This document shows, in pieces, positions 13,301 through 23,785 of a stretch of 64,000 nucleotides of DNA. Location of the stretch: positions 1,803,501 through 1,867,500 of the forward strand of contig CAUEEP010000727.1 in assembly GCA_958450365.1 (NCBI GenBank). The letters run 5' to 3'. The position numbers and the translations under genes are program-made. The first letter of the stretch is position 1; each line of letters starts with the position of its first letter. This stretch comes from Mesorhabditis belari (taxonomy: Eukaryota > Nematoda > Chromadorea > Rhabditida > Rhabditidae). The notes under the pieces were generated by a model that saw nothing but the letters and a program-made list of their open reading frames with translations, did no database searches and was not told the origin of the DNA.

Positions 13301-16300
13301 CAGAAACAATCCAGGGTCGAACTGGCGAAGGTTGTTGAAAGTTTGGTTTTATTTCTATCAACGATTTTAGGTGTTCCATCGGCAATTGTTGAAGGATTCA
13401 GAGTGGTTTCAAAGAAAGGAACTTCAGCCACTTTTGCATGGAATGCTATCGATCCCGTGACGGCCAATGGAAACTTCACTGGTTACAAGGTAAATTTTAT
13501 TAGAATAACTATTATCAGGCTAATTTCTAGATTACCTACTGGTATGAAGAGAATGAAGATGAGGATTACGATGAAGACGACGAGGATGTTGAAGAGAGCC
13601 GAAAGAAGCGGACTGTTATTCGTGCACGACGCTCTGCTGGATCGGGTGAAGAGGGACCACGGAAGAAAACAATTCATTTTGGACCAAAAGTTACTCAGGG
13701 AACGGTAAGGATCAGTAGCTATAACTACAACTTGCTTTTTTTTCTAGGTCACCGATCTTAAACCCGATACTGTCAACTATGCGACTATCGCTGTAACAAA
13801 TGGAAAGCATGAGGGTGCTCAAAGTGACCCAATCTCGTTTAGGACAGATGAAGGAGGTATGTTTGATTGCTTTGTTGTATTTTACCCAATAATTAATTAT
13901 ATTAATTGAGCTTCCTTTAGTGCCATCACCGGTTCGCAAGTTAGAAGCCTATCCACTTAACGGACGATCTGATAACGAGAAGGGCGTTGTTGCTTTACGA
14001 TGGAAGATCCCGCGGCAAAAAAATGGAAAGATTGCAAAGTTAGTGTCGTTTTCCTTTGATTTAAATATCGAATCATTAGATATGTGGTTGAAATTTGTCG
14101 AACTCAAGATGGAAAAGTGATATCAAAGAATTGTCCAAAGCAAGCTGTTGATTCATCCAAAAAAGAGGTTTGCTTAAAATTCTAAATCAACATTACAGGA
14201 ACTTTAGATTCGTCTAACCGGATTAGAGCCAGAAAGTGAGTATCGCTTTGTGGTACGAGCTGAAACCGGCGTGGGAGAAGGAGATCCGAACTCTGCCGAT
14301 GCAAAGACTCTACCTCAACATGTAGCTGCTGATGGTGGTAGGTTCTAGCTGGCACTTGTATTTTTAAAAATCCCCTGCGCCACCTACTGCTGGTTTTTTT
14401 GAGGCATTTTGAAAAGGGGCTCCCTCTGTCGATGGCATAAATTGAACGGCACCACTGGGTGGGAGGCGGACTGGCGCAACTAATCCTCTCCCCGTTGCCT
14501 TTTTGAGACACGCAACCCCCACCACTTAACGTGCACTTATTGACGTTTTCATATTTTCGGGTGAGAAAAATCGATATATTAATGTGAATGAATGTATTCA
14601 TTAGTCGCGGGTACAAATGACTATTTCAATAGGACTTTTGGGGAAACCTATATTGGGGTGGAAATGTATATGAGAGTGGAGAGGTAATGGGCATTGAAAG
14701 TCCACAAAGAGGAGAAAAAGAGCGCCGGCCCTGCAAAGAGGAGGGACTGGGGGTGGTGCCCTCGGGGCTGGCTGTCTCCTGTGAAACGGCTCCCCCATTC
14801 CCCCATCTTCCCTCTATCGCCTCCATTTCTCCCCTCAGCCAGTCGTCGTCCGTCTGTGCCTCTGCAGCGGCTGGAGGGACGCAGGTGCGCCCTCACAAAG
14901 CATCTATTAGCTGAGCTCTGTCATCCGAAAAACGAAATTCCCCAATATTCTCATCGTTTAAATTTTTATCCTATTTTCGACTATTCACCAATATTGTGGC
15001 AACTATTCTGGTACCAGCATGTTCTCTGTACTCACTATTGTATTGGCTTTAATAGCCACGGAGATAGTTTTACCGCAAGATGTGAAATTCAATAGAGATT
15101 CTGTCGCAAAGCCTTTTTATGCGAATGGATCTGAATGTGAGCATCAAGATTAATTAATTAAAATTGAATTTGGATTTATTTAGCTATAAGATTAGATCAT
15201 GATTTACAATTTGTTAGGCTTTTCTTTCTTATCAACAACAGCTGACATGAGCTTGCCCCTTTTCCCAACAATTTTGAGAAAACAACAGACAGCTTGCTAG
15301 AATTGAGATTAGTCTCTATTTCTCAAGCTTTGCGGTGTGCGAAACAATCGAAGTGAAAGAAAAATGAGAGCCCCGACTGGGCTTTTCTTTTTCCGAGTTG
15401 AGGAAAAGTGATTGGGGATTCAATTTGTTTCTTTTGCAACCCAATCTTTGCAAGATGCCTGGGAATGGGAAAGTCTTGTCAAATTAGAAGTTTAAGAGAA
15501 TTTTCATGGGGTCTCTTAGGTAACGCATAAAGGGATTGCGCTTGTGTACCCTCGACACAAATATTGATCGAGTGGGATAATCCCCTCGAGTCTTTTGTGG
15601 AATGAGACTTGAAATACGGCTTTTACGAGCATTGTGCGTGTAGAATATTTAAGCATTAGGACAAATAGAAAAAGAAAAGTTGTGAAAAAGATTTTGGTAA
15701 CTTTAACTGGTCTTTAAATTTAGTTGTTCCGGAAACACCGTTCGTTCGAGCCGAGCGCGTTGGTGAAGATCATTTCAACGTCAGTTTCCAACCTGGAGCT
15801 TTTGACGAAAGGGTAATATTTTATTTTATGAACGATTTAATTTTGCAACTTTAAGGACCGTCGACCCGTTGGCAACTCCTATAAAATTCAAATCCGAGAA
15901 GATGGATCTGAGGACTGGAAAACACACGATCCGGAGAACAAGGACAGCTTGCAGACAAAAGTCGATGGCTTGCAGCCGGGAACGAAGTTTGTCATATTAT
16001 GTAGCAATATTTAATTTGTATCATTGCAGATACGAAGTGCGCTCTGTGGCAGCCTATTCTGACCCGGCAACAGGCGTTGAATCTGATGGATATTCACAAA
16101 GTATTTTTGTCACCACTCAAGGAAGCGGTAAAAGTTTGATGACATTTTCCCTATAATTGCTTGGTTTAGCTCCATTTTCATCGCGTTTGTGGTTCTTGCT
16201 GCTACTTCTGCTGATCATTCTGCTTATTCTCATCATTTGCTGTATCATCTGCGTTGCGATGAGACATCGGTAAATCTAGAAGTATTTTTAATTTATTGTT

Positions 16301-17172
16301 TGAACTTTTAGCGGTCAATACCCTGTGAGTGAAAAGGAGCGGCAGCAGGGCCGAGAGCCTATTCTTCCAAAGCAGTCATTTGGTGAATACAAGTAGGAGA
16401 ACAATTTTGTTTTAATAAAAAATATTTGTGTATCAGGGATGATGACGAGAAGCGTTCGTTGACTGGATCAGAGACGAAAAGTGAAACGGATTCCATGGCT
16501 GAATACGGAGATGATCCCGGACGTTTCAACGAAGATGGATCATTCATTGGTACTACCTCAAAACAATTAACAAAAGAGTTAGGGGAAACAAAGAGACCTA
16601 TAACATTTTCACGACCTGAACGAGGGCGTAGCAGGTCAATGCATTGGGGAAGAATGACTTTCGTCAAAATGGAACTAGAAAGTGGTTCAAAGCGGCTTGG
16701 TAGTGCGCCGGCACTCCCATCAACAAGCCCCTTCCTGCCTCGTCTTCGACGTATCGGGGCACTCGGATCTCCATCTAGCACATGCTCTTCCACACCAATC
16801 ACTCAAAGAAAGGGGTCCCTTTCTAGATCTCGGTCACCTCACCCCATCCAACCTTTATTACACGAAGAATTAAAAATAGCAAGTAAAACTTCGTCTTCAG
16901 ACTCATTGTCAAGTAGTGTAATTCAACTATCATCAGAAACATCGACCTCATCCGGGGATTCCTCTAATTCTTTTAATCAACCATTATTAACATTTATGGA
17001 AACAGATTTGTAATTTGGTGGGGAACTTAGACAATTGGGTTTAGCGGTGTTAAAATGTTTTTTTTTTCATTTCTAACATTTTTCAATTGCACTTTTAGGG
17101 CAATACGTGCCTCAAAGGACACTCATACCGCCCGTTGAACCTGCAAGAGGATCAACATCAACGTTTGTCTGA
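4341..17172 (+). CDS. sax-7: L1CAM/neuroglian-family adhesion receptor (SAX-7 orthologue), long isoform
   Basis: Neuronal immunoglobulin-superfamily adhesion molecule at the plasma membrane; in this family it maintains neuron position and links to spectrin through ankyrin. Exons: 4341-4410, 4452-4561, 4604-4671, 4713-4797, 4839-4941, 5066-5168, 5212-5290, 7387-7531, 9266-9362, 10189-10282, 10349-10442, 10775-10900, 10947-11023, 11065-11158, 11198-11274, 11346-11457, 11501-11590, 11670-11763, 11805-11880, 11926-12049, 12093-12244, 12562-12675, 12792-12985, 13077-13157, 13200-13330, 13371-13489, 13531-13704, 13748-13856, 13921-14038, 14080-14167, 14208-14337, 15724-15812, 15856-15986, 16030-16127, 16170-16269, 16312-16392, 16437-16549, 17099-17172. 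They sum to 1337 aa in frame. Order: signal peptide, six Ig domains, five FN3 domains, TM helix (WFLLLLLLIILLILIICCII), then a tail with SFIGQYV (ankyrin site, made by the last splice) and C-terminal STFV (PDZ ligand). The third FN3 domain carries basic cleavage-like sites. The start has a TTTTAG acceptor 21 bp upstream. Named by domain order and terminal motifs. Confidence 0.93.
6480..7293 (+). promoter_or_regulatory. Candidate internal promoter of a short sax-7 isoform
   Basis: A GC-rich, CpG-containing block (about 6560-6860) stands out from the AT-rich intron. It is followed by pyrimidine-rich sequence and then a hydrophobic-leader exon at 7294. Overlapping open frames on both strands here follow base composition and are not taken as genes. 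In C. elegans, short SAX-7 isoforms lacking the first Ig domains are known; the assignment here is inference. Confidence 0.35.
7294..7362 (+). CDS. sax-7: Candidate alternative first exon of sax-7 (short isoform)
   Basis: An ATG opens 23 codons reading MILRKSMENR followed by the hydrophobic run ILWALVAALFLYL, then a GTTAGT donor at 7363 and an in-frame stop at 7369, so it must be spliced to be useful. The end is phase 0 and exon 8 (7387) begins in phase 0, but that intron would be only 24 nt. An upstream donor (GTGGCG at 7339, also phase 0) would give a 48-nt intron, normal for this genome. Either way the product would keep only the end of Ig2 and start afresh with a leader. It could also be a non-functional uORF. 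Confidence 0.4.
7532..9265 (+). other. Long sax-7 intron 8, nothing coding seen
   Basis: 1.7 kb between the Ig2 and Ig3 exons. It contains a short CACACA run near 7930 and several pyrimidine-rich stretches. No ORF here has splice-compatible continuation, and no palindromic element comparable with those elsewhere in the window was found. Confidence 0.5.
10526..10615 (+). CDS. sax-7: Candidate cassette exon of sax-7 between Ig3 and Ig4
   Basis: Exactly 90 nt between an ATTAG acceptor and a GTATGT donor, phase 1 at both ends, so it can be included or skipped without changing frame. It encodes 30 residues beginning DTTGNFSQPKTSLNETLTSE and ending RSFTVQVG; the end resembles the FNVQVE end of the preceding exon. 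It contains an N-glycosylation-type NET site. Inclusion would lengthen the Ig3-Ig4 linker. Confidence 0.55.
14360..15018 (+). promoter_or_regulatory. Candidate second internal promoter of sax-7
   Basis: Within the 1.4 kb intron 14338-15723, a GC-rich stretch (about 14430-14900) contrasts with AT-rich flanks and lies directly before a signal-peptide exon at 15019. The arrangement repeats that seen at 6480-7360. There is no TATA-like or other motif strong enough to fix a start site; promoter activity is inferred from position and composition. Confidence 0.35.
15019..15136 (+). CDS. sax-7: Candidate alternative first exon giving a minimal SAX-7 isoform
   Basis: The ATG opens a 39-codon exon with a textbook signal peptide (MFSVLTIVLALIATEIVLPQ), ending in phase 1 at a GTGAGC donor. 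The next constitutive exon (15724) begins in phase 1 and the join reads SEFVPETPFV in frame. The product would have a signal peptide, about 20 novel residues, FN3 domain 5, the TM helix and the full cytoplasmic tail, and lack every Ig domain. The signal-peptide quality and the exact phase match make chance unlikely, but expression is unproven. Confidence 0.6.
16550..17013 (+). CDS. sax-7: Alternative (intron-retained) C-terminal tail of SAX-7
   Basis: If the GTACTA donor after codon SFIG is not used, the frame of exon 37 stays open for a further 154 codons to a TAA at 17011. The tail is rich in Ser and Arg, with repeated RS/SP patterns (for example SLSRSRSPHP and SSSDSLSSSV). This product would lose QY of the FIGQY ankyrin site and the C-terminal STFV. 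The length without a stop in this AT-rich genome and the biased composition argue for coding; a chance open intron is the alternative. Confidence 0.5.
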
Positions 17173-18439
17173 AGAGGAGCTCGTCTACGGGTCTAACACA
17201 CTGAAAATGTCCAAAATGTTTTCCATTTTTTCTCGTATCCGGTGTAGCGAAATTTTCGTTTTTCTTTACCGTCATCCAAGTCAAACACCACCATTTCATT
17301 GTCCGGTGAAAGGGTTTTCATTTTTTTTTGATTCCTTTGATTAATCTCCATTGTTTTTCCAAATCTTCCTTCTACAGTGCCGCTTTGTGTTTCCTATTTG
17401 TGTTGCAATCAGCTCGGGTACCAATTTTTTTATGAATCAATTTGTGTGTTCTTGACACATTTTTCCGACCAGGCCTCCTTTCTTTCATAGGTGTTTTTCT
17501 TTATCATTCATCTTCAGTTGGCTGGTATTTGCTAGTTGAATTCTTCGAAAGGAATGAAAACTTTTTGGATAACATTTGACACGGTTCACGGTGGCACCGA
17601 CACGAGGTCAAAAAGTTTTCACTCCTTTTTTCACACTCTCAATTCCTGCCTATTTTTTGATCTTTCGCCTACTGAACTGCTCCTCTAAGTGCTGCCCAAT
17701 TCGTATGTTCACTCTAAAGTGATAATCCAATCTCTCATAAGCCCTGCCAATGCAAAATGCTTTCGTTTTATCTGGCGTTATTTCATTGATTGTTTTACAA
17801 AAAGACCACTCACTTCACTAGGCACATATTCTTGCTTGTTTTAATGCCTTGTTGGTTCTTTTATTCGATAGCTATTTATTAGTTAGGTTTTAACTTGGTA
17901 ATATTATTGTATCTTTCAGGACTTCCATGATCTTTGAGATAATTGTTTTCCCATGCGCATCAAAAAGTATATTGTGTTTGCCGTTTCATTCGATGAAATA
18001 AATGATGGATTGATAAGCTTGGTTTTAAACACAAATGCCAGCACCTCGTGAATGTAAAACAGAATCAGTAGCAAAGCTGGCAGCGTTATCGAGGATAGGC
18101 AAATGATTGTTCGTTGTTACTGGTTTCCTGTTTACTTAATACACTTTACTGGTTTCTTTTTTGAATCAGTTTAAAAACGTCAAGTGATTTTATTGAGTGA
18201 GTGATTTTATTTTCAAGTGACCTCATTTCACTTTCATTGTATCTCTTTTTAAGCATTATTTCTTGGCTCATTTTCGCAATAATTTATTTCGAATAATCAA
18301 AAGGCTATAAATTTTTTTCAAATGTGGCGAAGAAACAATACAAGTACAAAAAACAATTAAGGGAAGCCTCAAAAACTCAGATCAATTAGTTTGGTAGCGT
18401 AAGAGCAAATGTCCACAAAAAAACAGTTGCAGACCTCGA
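17173..18439. other. sax-7 3' UTR and intergenic region
   Basis: No gene seen. The region separates the convergent sax-7 (+) and baf-1 (-) genes. An AATAAA at 17997-18002 could be the sax-7 polyadenylation signal, giving a 3' UTR near 0.85 kb. A TTTATT near 18285 is the complement of AATAAA and could serve baf-1. Confidence 0.5.
17997..18002 (+). terminator. Candidate sax-7 polyadenylation signal
   Basis: Canonical AATAAA hexamer in the + orientation downstream of the sax-7 stop, in AT-rich sequence before the convergent gene. Position only; no cleavage data. Confidence 0.35.
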
Positions 18440-18709
18440 TCAAATGTACTGTTGAGCCCATTCATTCAAACAGTTGTAGCAACTCGTGGCGTGGTTCTTC
18501 GTGATCCCAGCAGTCTCCTTCAACCATTCGACGAAGAGCTCCTCATCCTTCTTTAGCAACAGAAATTGGCCGAAGACGACGTAGGCTTTGTCGAATCCTT
18601 TGTCTCGCAGTTTCTCGCCATACGTGGGGCCAATTCCGGCAATCGTCTCAACTTCTTTTTCGCCCATCGGCTCGGAAACGAACTCACGATGCTTCACTGA
18701 CGTCGACAT
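18440..18709 (-). CDS. baf-1: Barrier-to-autointegration factor
   Basis: Single-exon gene for an 89-residue protein, the usual BAF length. BAF is a small dimeric DNA-binding protein that bridges chromatin, LEM-domain proteins and lamin at the nuclear envelope and is needed for nuclear assembly. The sequence has the conserved N-terminal S/T-rich start [10 protein letters not shown], the helix-hairpin-helix region around [12 protein letters not shown], the block [11 protein letters not shown] and the C-terminal [16 protein letters not shown] acceptor lies only 2 nt before the ATG, suggesting a 5' UTR intron or a spliced-leader site. Confidence 0.96.
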   Translation of the reverse strand: MSTSVKHREFVSEPMGEKEVETIAGIGPTYGEKLRDKGFDKAYVVFGQFLLLKKDEELFVEWLKETAGITKNHATSCYNCLNEWAQQYI

Positions 18710-18855
18710 GTCTGAAAGTTAAAAAATGAATAATGTAAGAAAAAGTATAACAAAAATCAATCAAAAAAGTTTACTGCGTGGCAAAGATTTTAAAACGGGG
18801 GCTGAATATATAGCTCATGCTCAAATCCCAAAATCGTGCCATCTTATTGCCATTT

Positions 18856-19219
18856 GGTGCTATAGTAGTTAGGGGGAGGGCAGTGTACATCCATCTCTAT
18901 TGAGCCAGAGCGCACTAATTTTTGCTTCTAGGGTTTTTAATGGCGTAGATTCTTAATTTAGTATTTATTTAAGCTTTAGTAACTGTTTTCAAGCCATTTC
19001 AAGCAGTTACTGAGGTTTTAAGCCTCTTAAATCGGTTCCATACCTCTAAACTCAGCGGAAATAGGCCCACTCTTGAAGGCTCGGAGTTGTTCAGAATGGT
19101 TTATAAATGCTTCCAATGGATTCAATGCAATTAATTACCCCAGAAAAATTTTTTAAAACTAGTTCGAAGTTCGAAAAACCGGTGTTTAAAAACTGGCCCG
19201 CCCCAACTACTATAGCACC
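18856..19219. repeat. MITE-like element upstream of baf-1
   Basis: The left end GGTGCTATAGTAGTTAGGGG and the right end CCCCAACTACTATAGCACC are inverted copies of about 20 bp. Flanks read TGCCATTT on the left and TGCTATTT on the right, a possible 8-bp target duplication with one mismatch, which would fit the hAT superfamily. No ORF. It sits 150 bp upstream of the baf-1 start, so it may overlap its regulatory region. Confidence 0.6.
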
Positions 19220-19921
19220 TGCTATTTCAAGCCTGAGTGCATTTTAAAAGCTAAAATGAAAGTAAGGGGGCATAAAAATAAAGCTGCCGTTATAAATAAA
19301 AAATAAATAACGTAGAAACGTTGCCAAACTGTTAAAGAAGAGTTTCGTTAAATTGGACTTTTGAAAGATGGCGCCGTATTTATTCGCGTTGACTACATTT
19401 CGAAACACGGGACGTAGAAAAGTGAGCGATTTTCGTTTCATCACACAAATGTTCCCTCCTTTTTCTCTCTATCTCTACAACACTCTTTGCGCAAGCTTTC
19501 TCGAGTTTTTCTTGTTGATTCACGTTTAAAATATCGAAAAACAATAGTATGAGAAAGAATTAATCGATGGAGCAAGCATATCACGTTACGCGAAAGATTC
19601 TTCTAGGTGGTAGTCAAAAAAGTGCACGAGCTTTAACAATCAACTTGGAGAAACGGAAAAAAAAAAGAGTAGTGTTTTTTTCTCGAAAATTTAAGAATAG
19701 TGACGCAAAATCACAGTAACCGGCAAAAGTTGTGTTTTAGAGCAGACAACTTATTAATGAAAGCTATAATAAACGTTGAAATAAGAGAAAGAATCTTCAA
19801 AATTTAATTGAGGCGCCTATATTCGACCATTTTCTTATTGCCCATGTCTACATTTCTTTTTTTGCGTAGATATAGAAAAAAAAATTGCCTTTTAAATGTG
19901 TTATTTAGCTTTCTTGGCCTC

Positions 19922-21483
19922 ATGGAGCACCATGATTATGGGGTTACGACGGATGACATACTTGAGGTGCATAATTTTGTGTTTTTTTAAAAATGCTTCT
20001 TTTTTAGGTCCTTGATGAGATGGGACTCGAGTTGGAAAGTCAAGAGGATATCAATGAATTAGTACAAGGTTTGTTTTTAACTGAATTATCAGTTTTATAA
20101 GATTTGCCAGCTAAATCACCCAGATCAATCACCGATTTGCACTTTAGCCGTGCAGGACATCGACAGTGGCTCACTCGATGATTCGGTGTTCATCGATAAA
20201 CAGCTGGAAACGCTAGAAGACGAGTATCAACGCCAAGAACCTCCAATTTCCACTTATACGCTACCGATTTCACAGAGAAGACCAGGTATCTTGAATTTGA
20301 TTAGCACGTTAATTAAGGTAATCGGAATTTTTTTAAATTCATAATAAATTTTTGTTTGTTTTAGATGCTCTTTATACGGATCAATTTCTCCCTGAGTACC
20401 GGCCACGTTTAGATGCTACACATTTAACGGTTTGGTTTATTCTTTAAAAATACAACTTTTACTTAAGATCTCTGCCATTCCTGATGTTGATAGATTGATC
20501 GCTTGTGCCTACGATATGATTGGACATCTTTACGAAACGTCGAAGGAAATCGACAATTATGTTTGTTTTTATGTTATAAGAACTAAAGAGATCTTTAAAA
20601 AAATAGTGTTACTTTAACAAAATTTCAAATTTAGCTCGCTTCACACAATCAAGGATTTAATTTGGAGTTGAATCGAAACTCAGAAAATAAGGAAAATTTA
20701 TACACAGGTCTTTGCGATTTTTCAAAATATATATAGATGTATTTTTAGAAAACATGGAGCCAAGTAGGGTGCCCATTTCACGATCTCATTCATTTGAGTG
20801 TCAGACGAAAATTCCACCAACCCAACCCAGCAAAATTCACCGAATCTATTCCCAGCCGTGCACCTCAAATCCAGGTGAAGTTTGTTGGCTGGTTTTGAGC
20901 AACCATTTTTACAGATAACGTCAAAAAGGCTACAGAGGCGGAAAGAGAATTGGAACCACTAAAAAGTGCTAAGGAATTAGGTAAATAGAGGAATGTTTCA
21001 ACGAATTTGTTGCTTGCAGGTCTTCGTTCGATTCTAAACCCGGAGCCGGGTCGGTTGGGTTACCGATGTGATCCCGTGAGGAAGTTAACGAGTTTTATGT
21101 AGAAGAGGATTTATTTTGCTTTAGATTAGAGATGGTTCGCGAAGGATGGAAACAAATGCCGCCGGTAAACGAGAACAAACGTCTGGCTTTGAGGTGGAGG
21201 GTTCGTGAGTATATGCTGCGACAAGCGGAACCAAGGTAAAAATTTGATTGGTAAAGAGCAGTTTGTTTTCTCTCGAGATAGTTTTTACAAGTTACTTTTC
21301 AAAAATATTGACGATTTTTATTGGAATTCAGAACTTCGATTACATTTGTTAGTCTTTACCTTATATTACAAGCTTTTTATAGAATTTGCTTTTAGTTATG
21401 ATCCTCGAAGGGCCTTTCAAAAAGGCCCTTCGAAGCCACTAATCCATCCGAAAGACTGGTCTCCAAGACCGTATCTCGATTGA
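19922..21483 (+). CDS. hyls-1: HYLS-1, centriolar protein required for cilium formation
   Basis: Homologue of the hydrolethalus syndrome protein HYLS1, a centriole component that enables centrioles to become ciliary basal bodies. Eleven exons: 19922-19966, 20008-20068, 20148-20285, 20365-20429, 20468-20560, 20635-20707, 20749-20874, 20915-20980, 21020-21083, 21125-21235, 21396-21483, joining to 309 aa in frame. The C-terminal HYLS1 box is recognisable: CDPVRKLEMVREGWKQMPP, then LALRWRVREYMLRQAEPR, ending DWSPRPYLD. The N-terminal half (EVLDEMGLELESQEDINELV) matches the conserved N-terminal acidic helix of the family; the middle is low-conservation. A TTTAG acceptor lies 13 nt before the ATG. 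The 20468 acceptor (TTAAG) is the weakest junction. Confidence 0.85.
21405..21433. repeat. Perfect hairpin inside the last hyls-1 exon
   Basis: TCGAAGGGCCTTT, a 3-nt loop, then its exact complement: a 13-bp perfect stem within codons for DPRRAFQKGPSK. It may form RNA structure in the mRNA or simply reflect codon choice. Confidence 0.7.
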
Positions 21484-21541
21484 TCTTCTTTGTAGAACGT
21501 AATATTTTTGAAAATAATGTCGGAACTATTACTGTATTATC

Positions 21542-21547
21542 AATAAA
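21542..21547 (+). terminator. Likely hyls-1 polyadenylation signal
   Basis: AATAAA 59 nt downstream of the hyls-1 stop codon, a typical short nematode 3' UTR distance. Confidence 0.55.
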
Positions 21548-23654
21548 GGCATTTTTATTTTTTTTCCAGGAACATTGGCAAGCAATAAAGCAAGCAAGCA
21601 AGACACAAATCCTTTAATCTGTCTTAATCGGGAGCACCCAGCAGAAAAGAAAGAGATATGCCAATGAAATCATTGGGCAAAAATTTGCAGCGAGGTGAGG
21701 TAAAGAACGAGATGTCATCACCGCTGATAACATAAATCTGTACAAAAAGGGGAAATCTCGGGATGGGCGATGGAGGTACAGACAGAGTTTGTAGTGGTGC
21801 ATAGGGTCCGAATGAATGCGGGGGTCGTACGAGTGAATTGATGGGGTGAATTCAAGGAATCCGGTTTTTCTCCGCCCCTTTTGATTCCCTCAAATTGACG
21901 TTTCTAATAGTGATATTAGAAATAAAAAGCAAAAAGTATATAAAGAGAGAAATGATCCCGGTGAGAGGAAAGCAATTTTCTTGGAGAAAATCGAAAAGTT
22001 TTGAGGATTTCACAAAACGCTGAAATCTTTGTACAGTATCTTATTCTTTCTTCTCATTCGCATAAAGCTTTTAGATAACTTTTCAGCTAAAGATTAAGAT
22101 TCGATAACTAGTGGTTTTAGATGTAAATTAGCCATAGCTATGGTTTTACAAGTGTCCAACCTAGCGACTACCAAATTTTGCAAGATCTCTGCCAAATTGT
22201 GACTGTACCTGAGCCTGATTGTGATTGAAATGCGATTTTAGCTCAGCTCACTTTTGATCACTTTTGCTTTAGCCACAGTACTTCTGCAGTATTAATAGTC
22301 CATTATCGAGTTCTGTATTGACATTTTGCGGTTTGTGAGAGAAATATTTTTGTTATTTTCTGTTCAAGAAGATCATCTTCTCATGTCTTTCTCTAGAAGC
22401 TAGAAATTTCTAGAAATCTAGAAGTTGCTTCAAAATCCTCCGATCTAACACAGTTGAAGCTTTCTTTGCAAAACTAACTTTTTTTGAAACATTCAATCAA
22501 TTTCTTTATCCAATTGAATGCATTTTGAGCGGTCGAAGTCTTGATAAGCCTCCATCTGTTGAGCTGAATACTGTAACTTTTCGGTGCAGTTTTTTTGAAG
22601 ACTGACTCTTTTTCAGCAAAAGCAGCTAATTCTTATTTAAATCGAATAAGAATGAACTGAAAAGATCTTTTCAAACTTTTAGTAGATATTTGGGGTACTG
22701 TATTCATTGTTTAGTAGAAGGATTACGTAGAACAAGCTGACTGTATCGTAAGTACCGTGCCCGTCTATATATTCACTCATTTTCTTGCTTCCTATCTAAA
22801 TATGGATTTTGAAAGTCTCATCATTTAGTAGAAATATAGACTGCACTTTTTAAAGATAATGCGTTTCAAGGGTAGCTACCGTAATCTTGCTAAAAAGCAA
22901 TCTATTCTAGAGTCTTTAAGCTCGTAAAAAGCACCGAGAGACGAACATTAAGCCAGAGAAACTTTGAGTTAAATTTTACAAAAGTAATTAGAGTTTTACT
23001 TTGCAGGGGGAAGCCACCAGACGTAAGCTAACTTTTAGTCAGTGCGCTTTTTAGAAAAGGCTTTAAAGAGCCTAATCCAGCCCAGGCCAGCTAGATCCCG
23101 TTGATGTTTAAAAATCAGAGCCACCCTTGTGATTTGTTTTCTCAAAATCTTGACTGCCAAAAAATCTACTTTGTGTGGGGGAAATGTTAGTCGAAAAAAC
23201 ATTTACACGTTGCCCTTTTCTGATGTGATTGATCAACAAAGATATAGGGAAAGGGGAAAGACAAAAAGGGATTTCACGTGAAATCTCTTGGCTGACAGGC
23301 GTGTCTAGAAATATTTTTTGTACATTCTACAGTGATATCACAGGGTGGGTGGGGGAGAAAGCCCTATCCTGTGCCTTCCAACATCCCTTTGAGCATCCCC
23401 TTTCCCCTTTCTTCACACTAACCCCACGTTCGGCTGATTTTTAAAAATTTTTGTTCACTTTGATAAGAGACACGTCAACACTAAGAAATGAAAACATGAA
23501 AACAAAATATCATGAGAAGTGTCTGATCTTTAAAAGATTGTTGGTTGAATACATAAAGGGCATCTAATCATCTCAAAAAGCGGTTAAAACAACAGTTTCA
23601 TTCTTTAGTTCGTCATAGATTTTAAACTTTCATTTAAATGATAGCTTTACAAAC

Positions 23655-23785
23655 ACTTTAGACTAAGATTTGTTAGTCTAAAGCTTTTTAAACTTTAGAC
23701 TAAGATTTGGCACTAACACTTTAGACTAAGATTTGTTTACTGTAGTTTACTGTAGTTTACTATAGTTTACTGTAGTTTACTGAAA
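23655..23785. repeat. Short tandem repeats CTTTAGACTAAGATTTG and GTTTACTGTA
   Basis: Three copies of the 17-bp unit CTTTAGACTAAGATTTG with spacer differences, followed by five near-copies of GTTTACTGTA. Noncoding. Confidence 0.7.

Noticed and set aside
14182..15095. Multiple open frames on both strands in sax-7 intron 31
   Set aside because: Same composition effect as at 6473; only the short signal-peptide frame at 15019 fits a splice phase.
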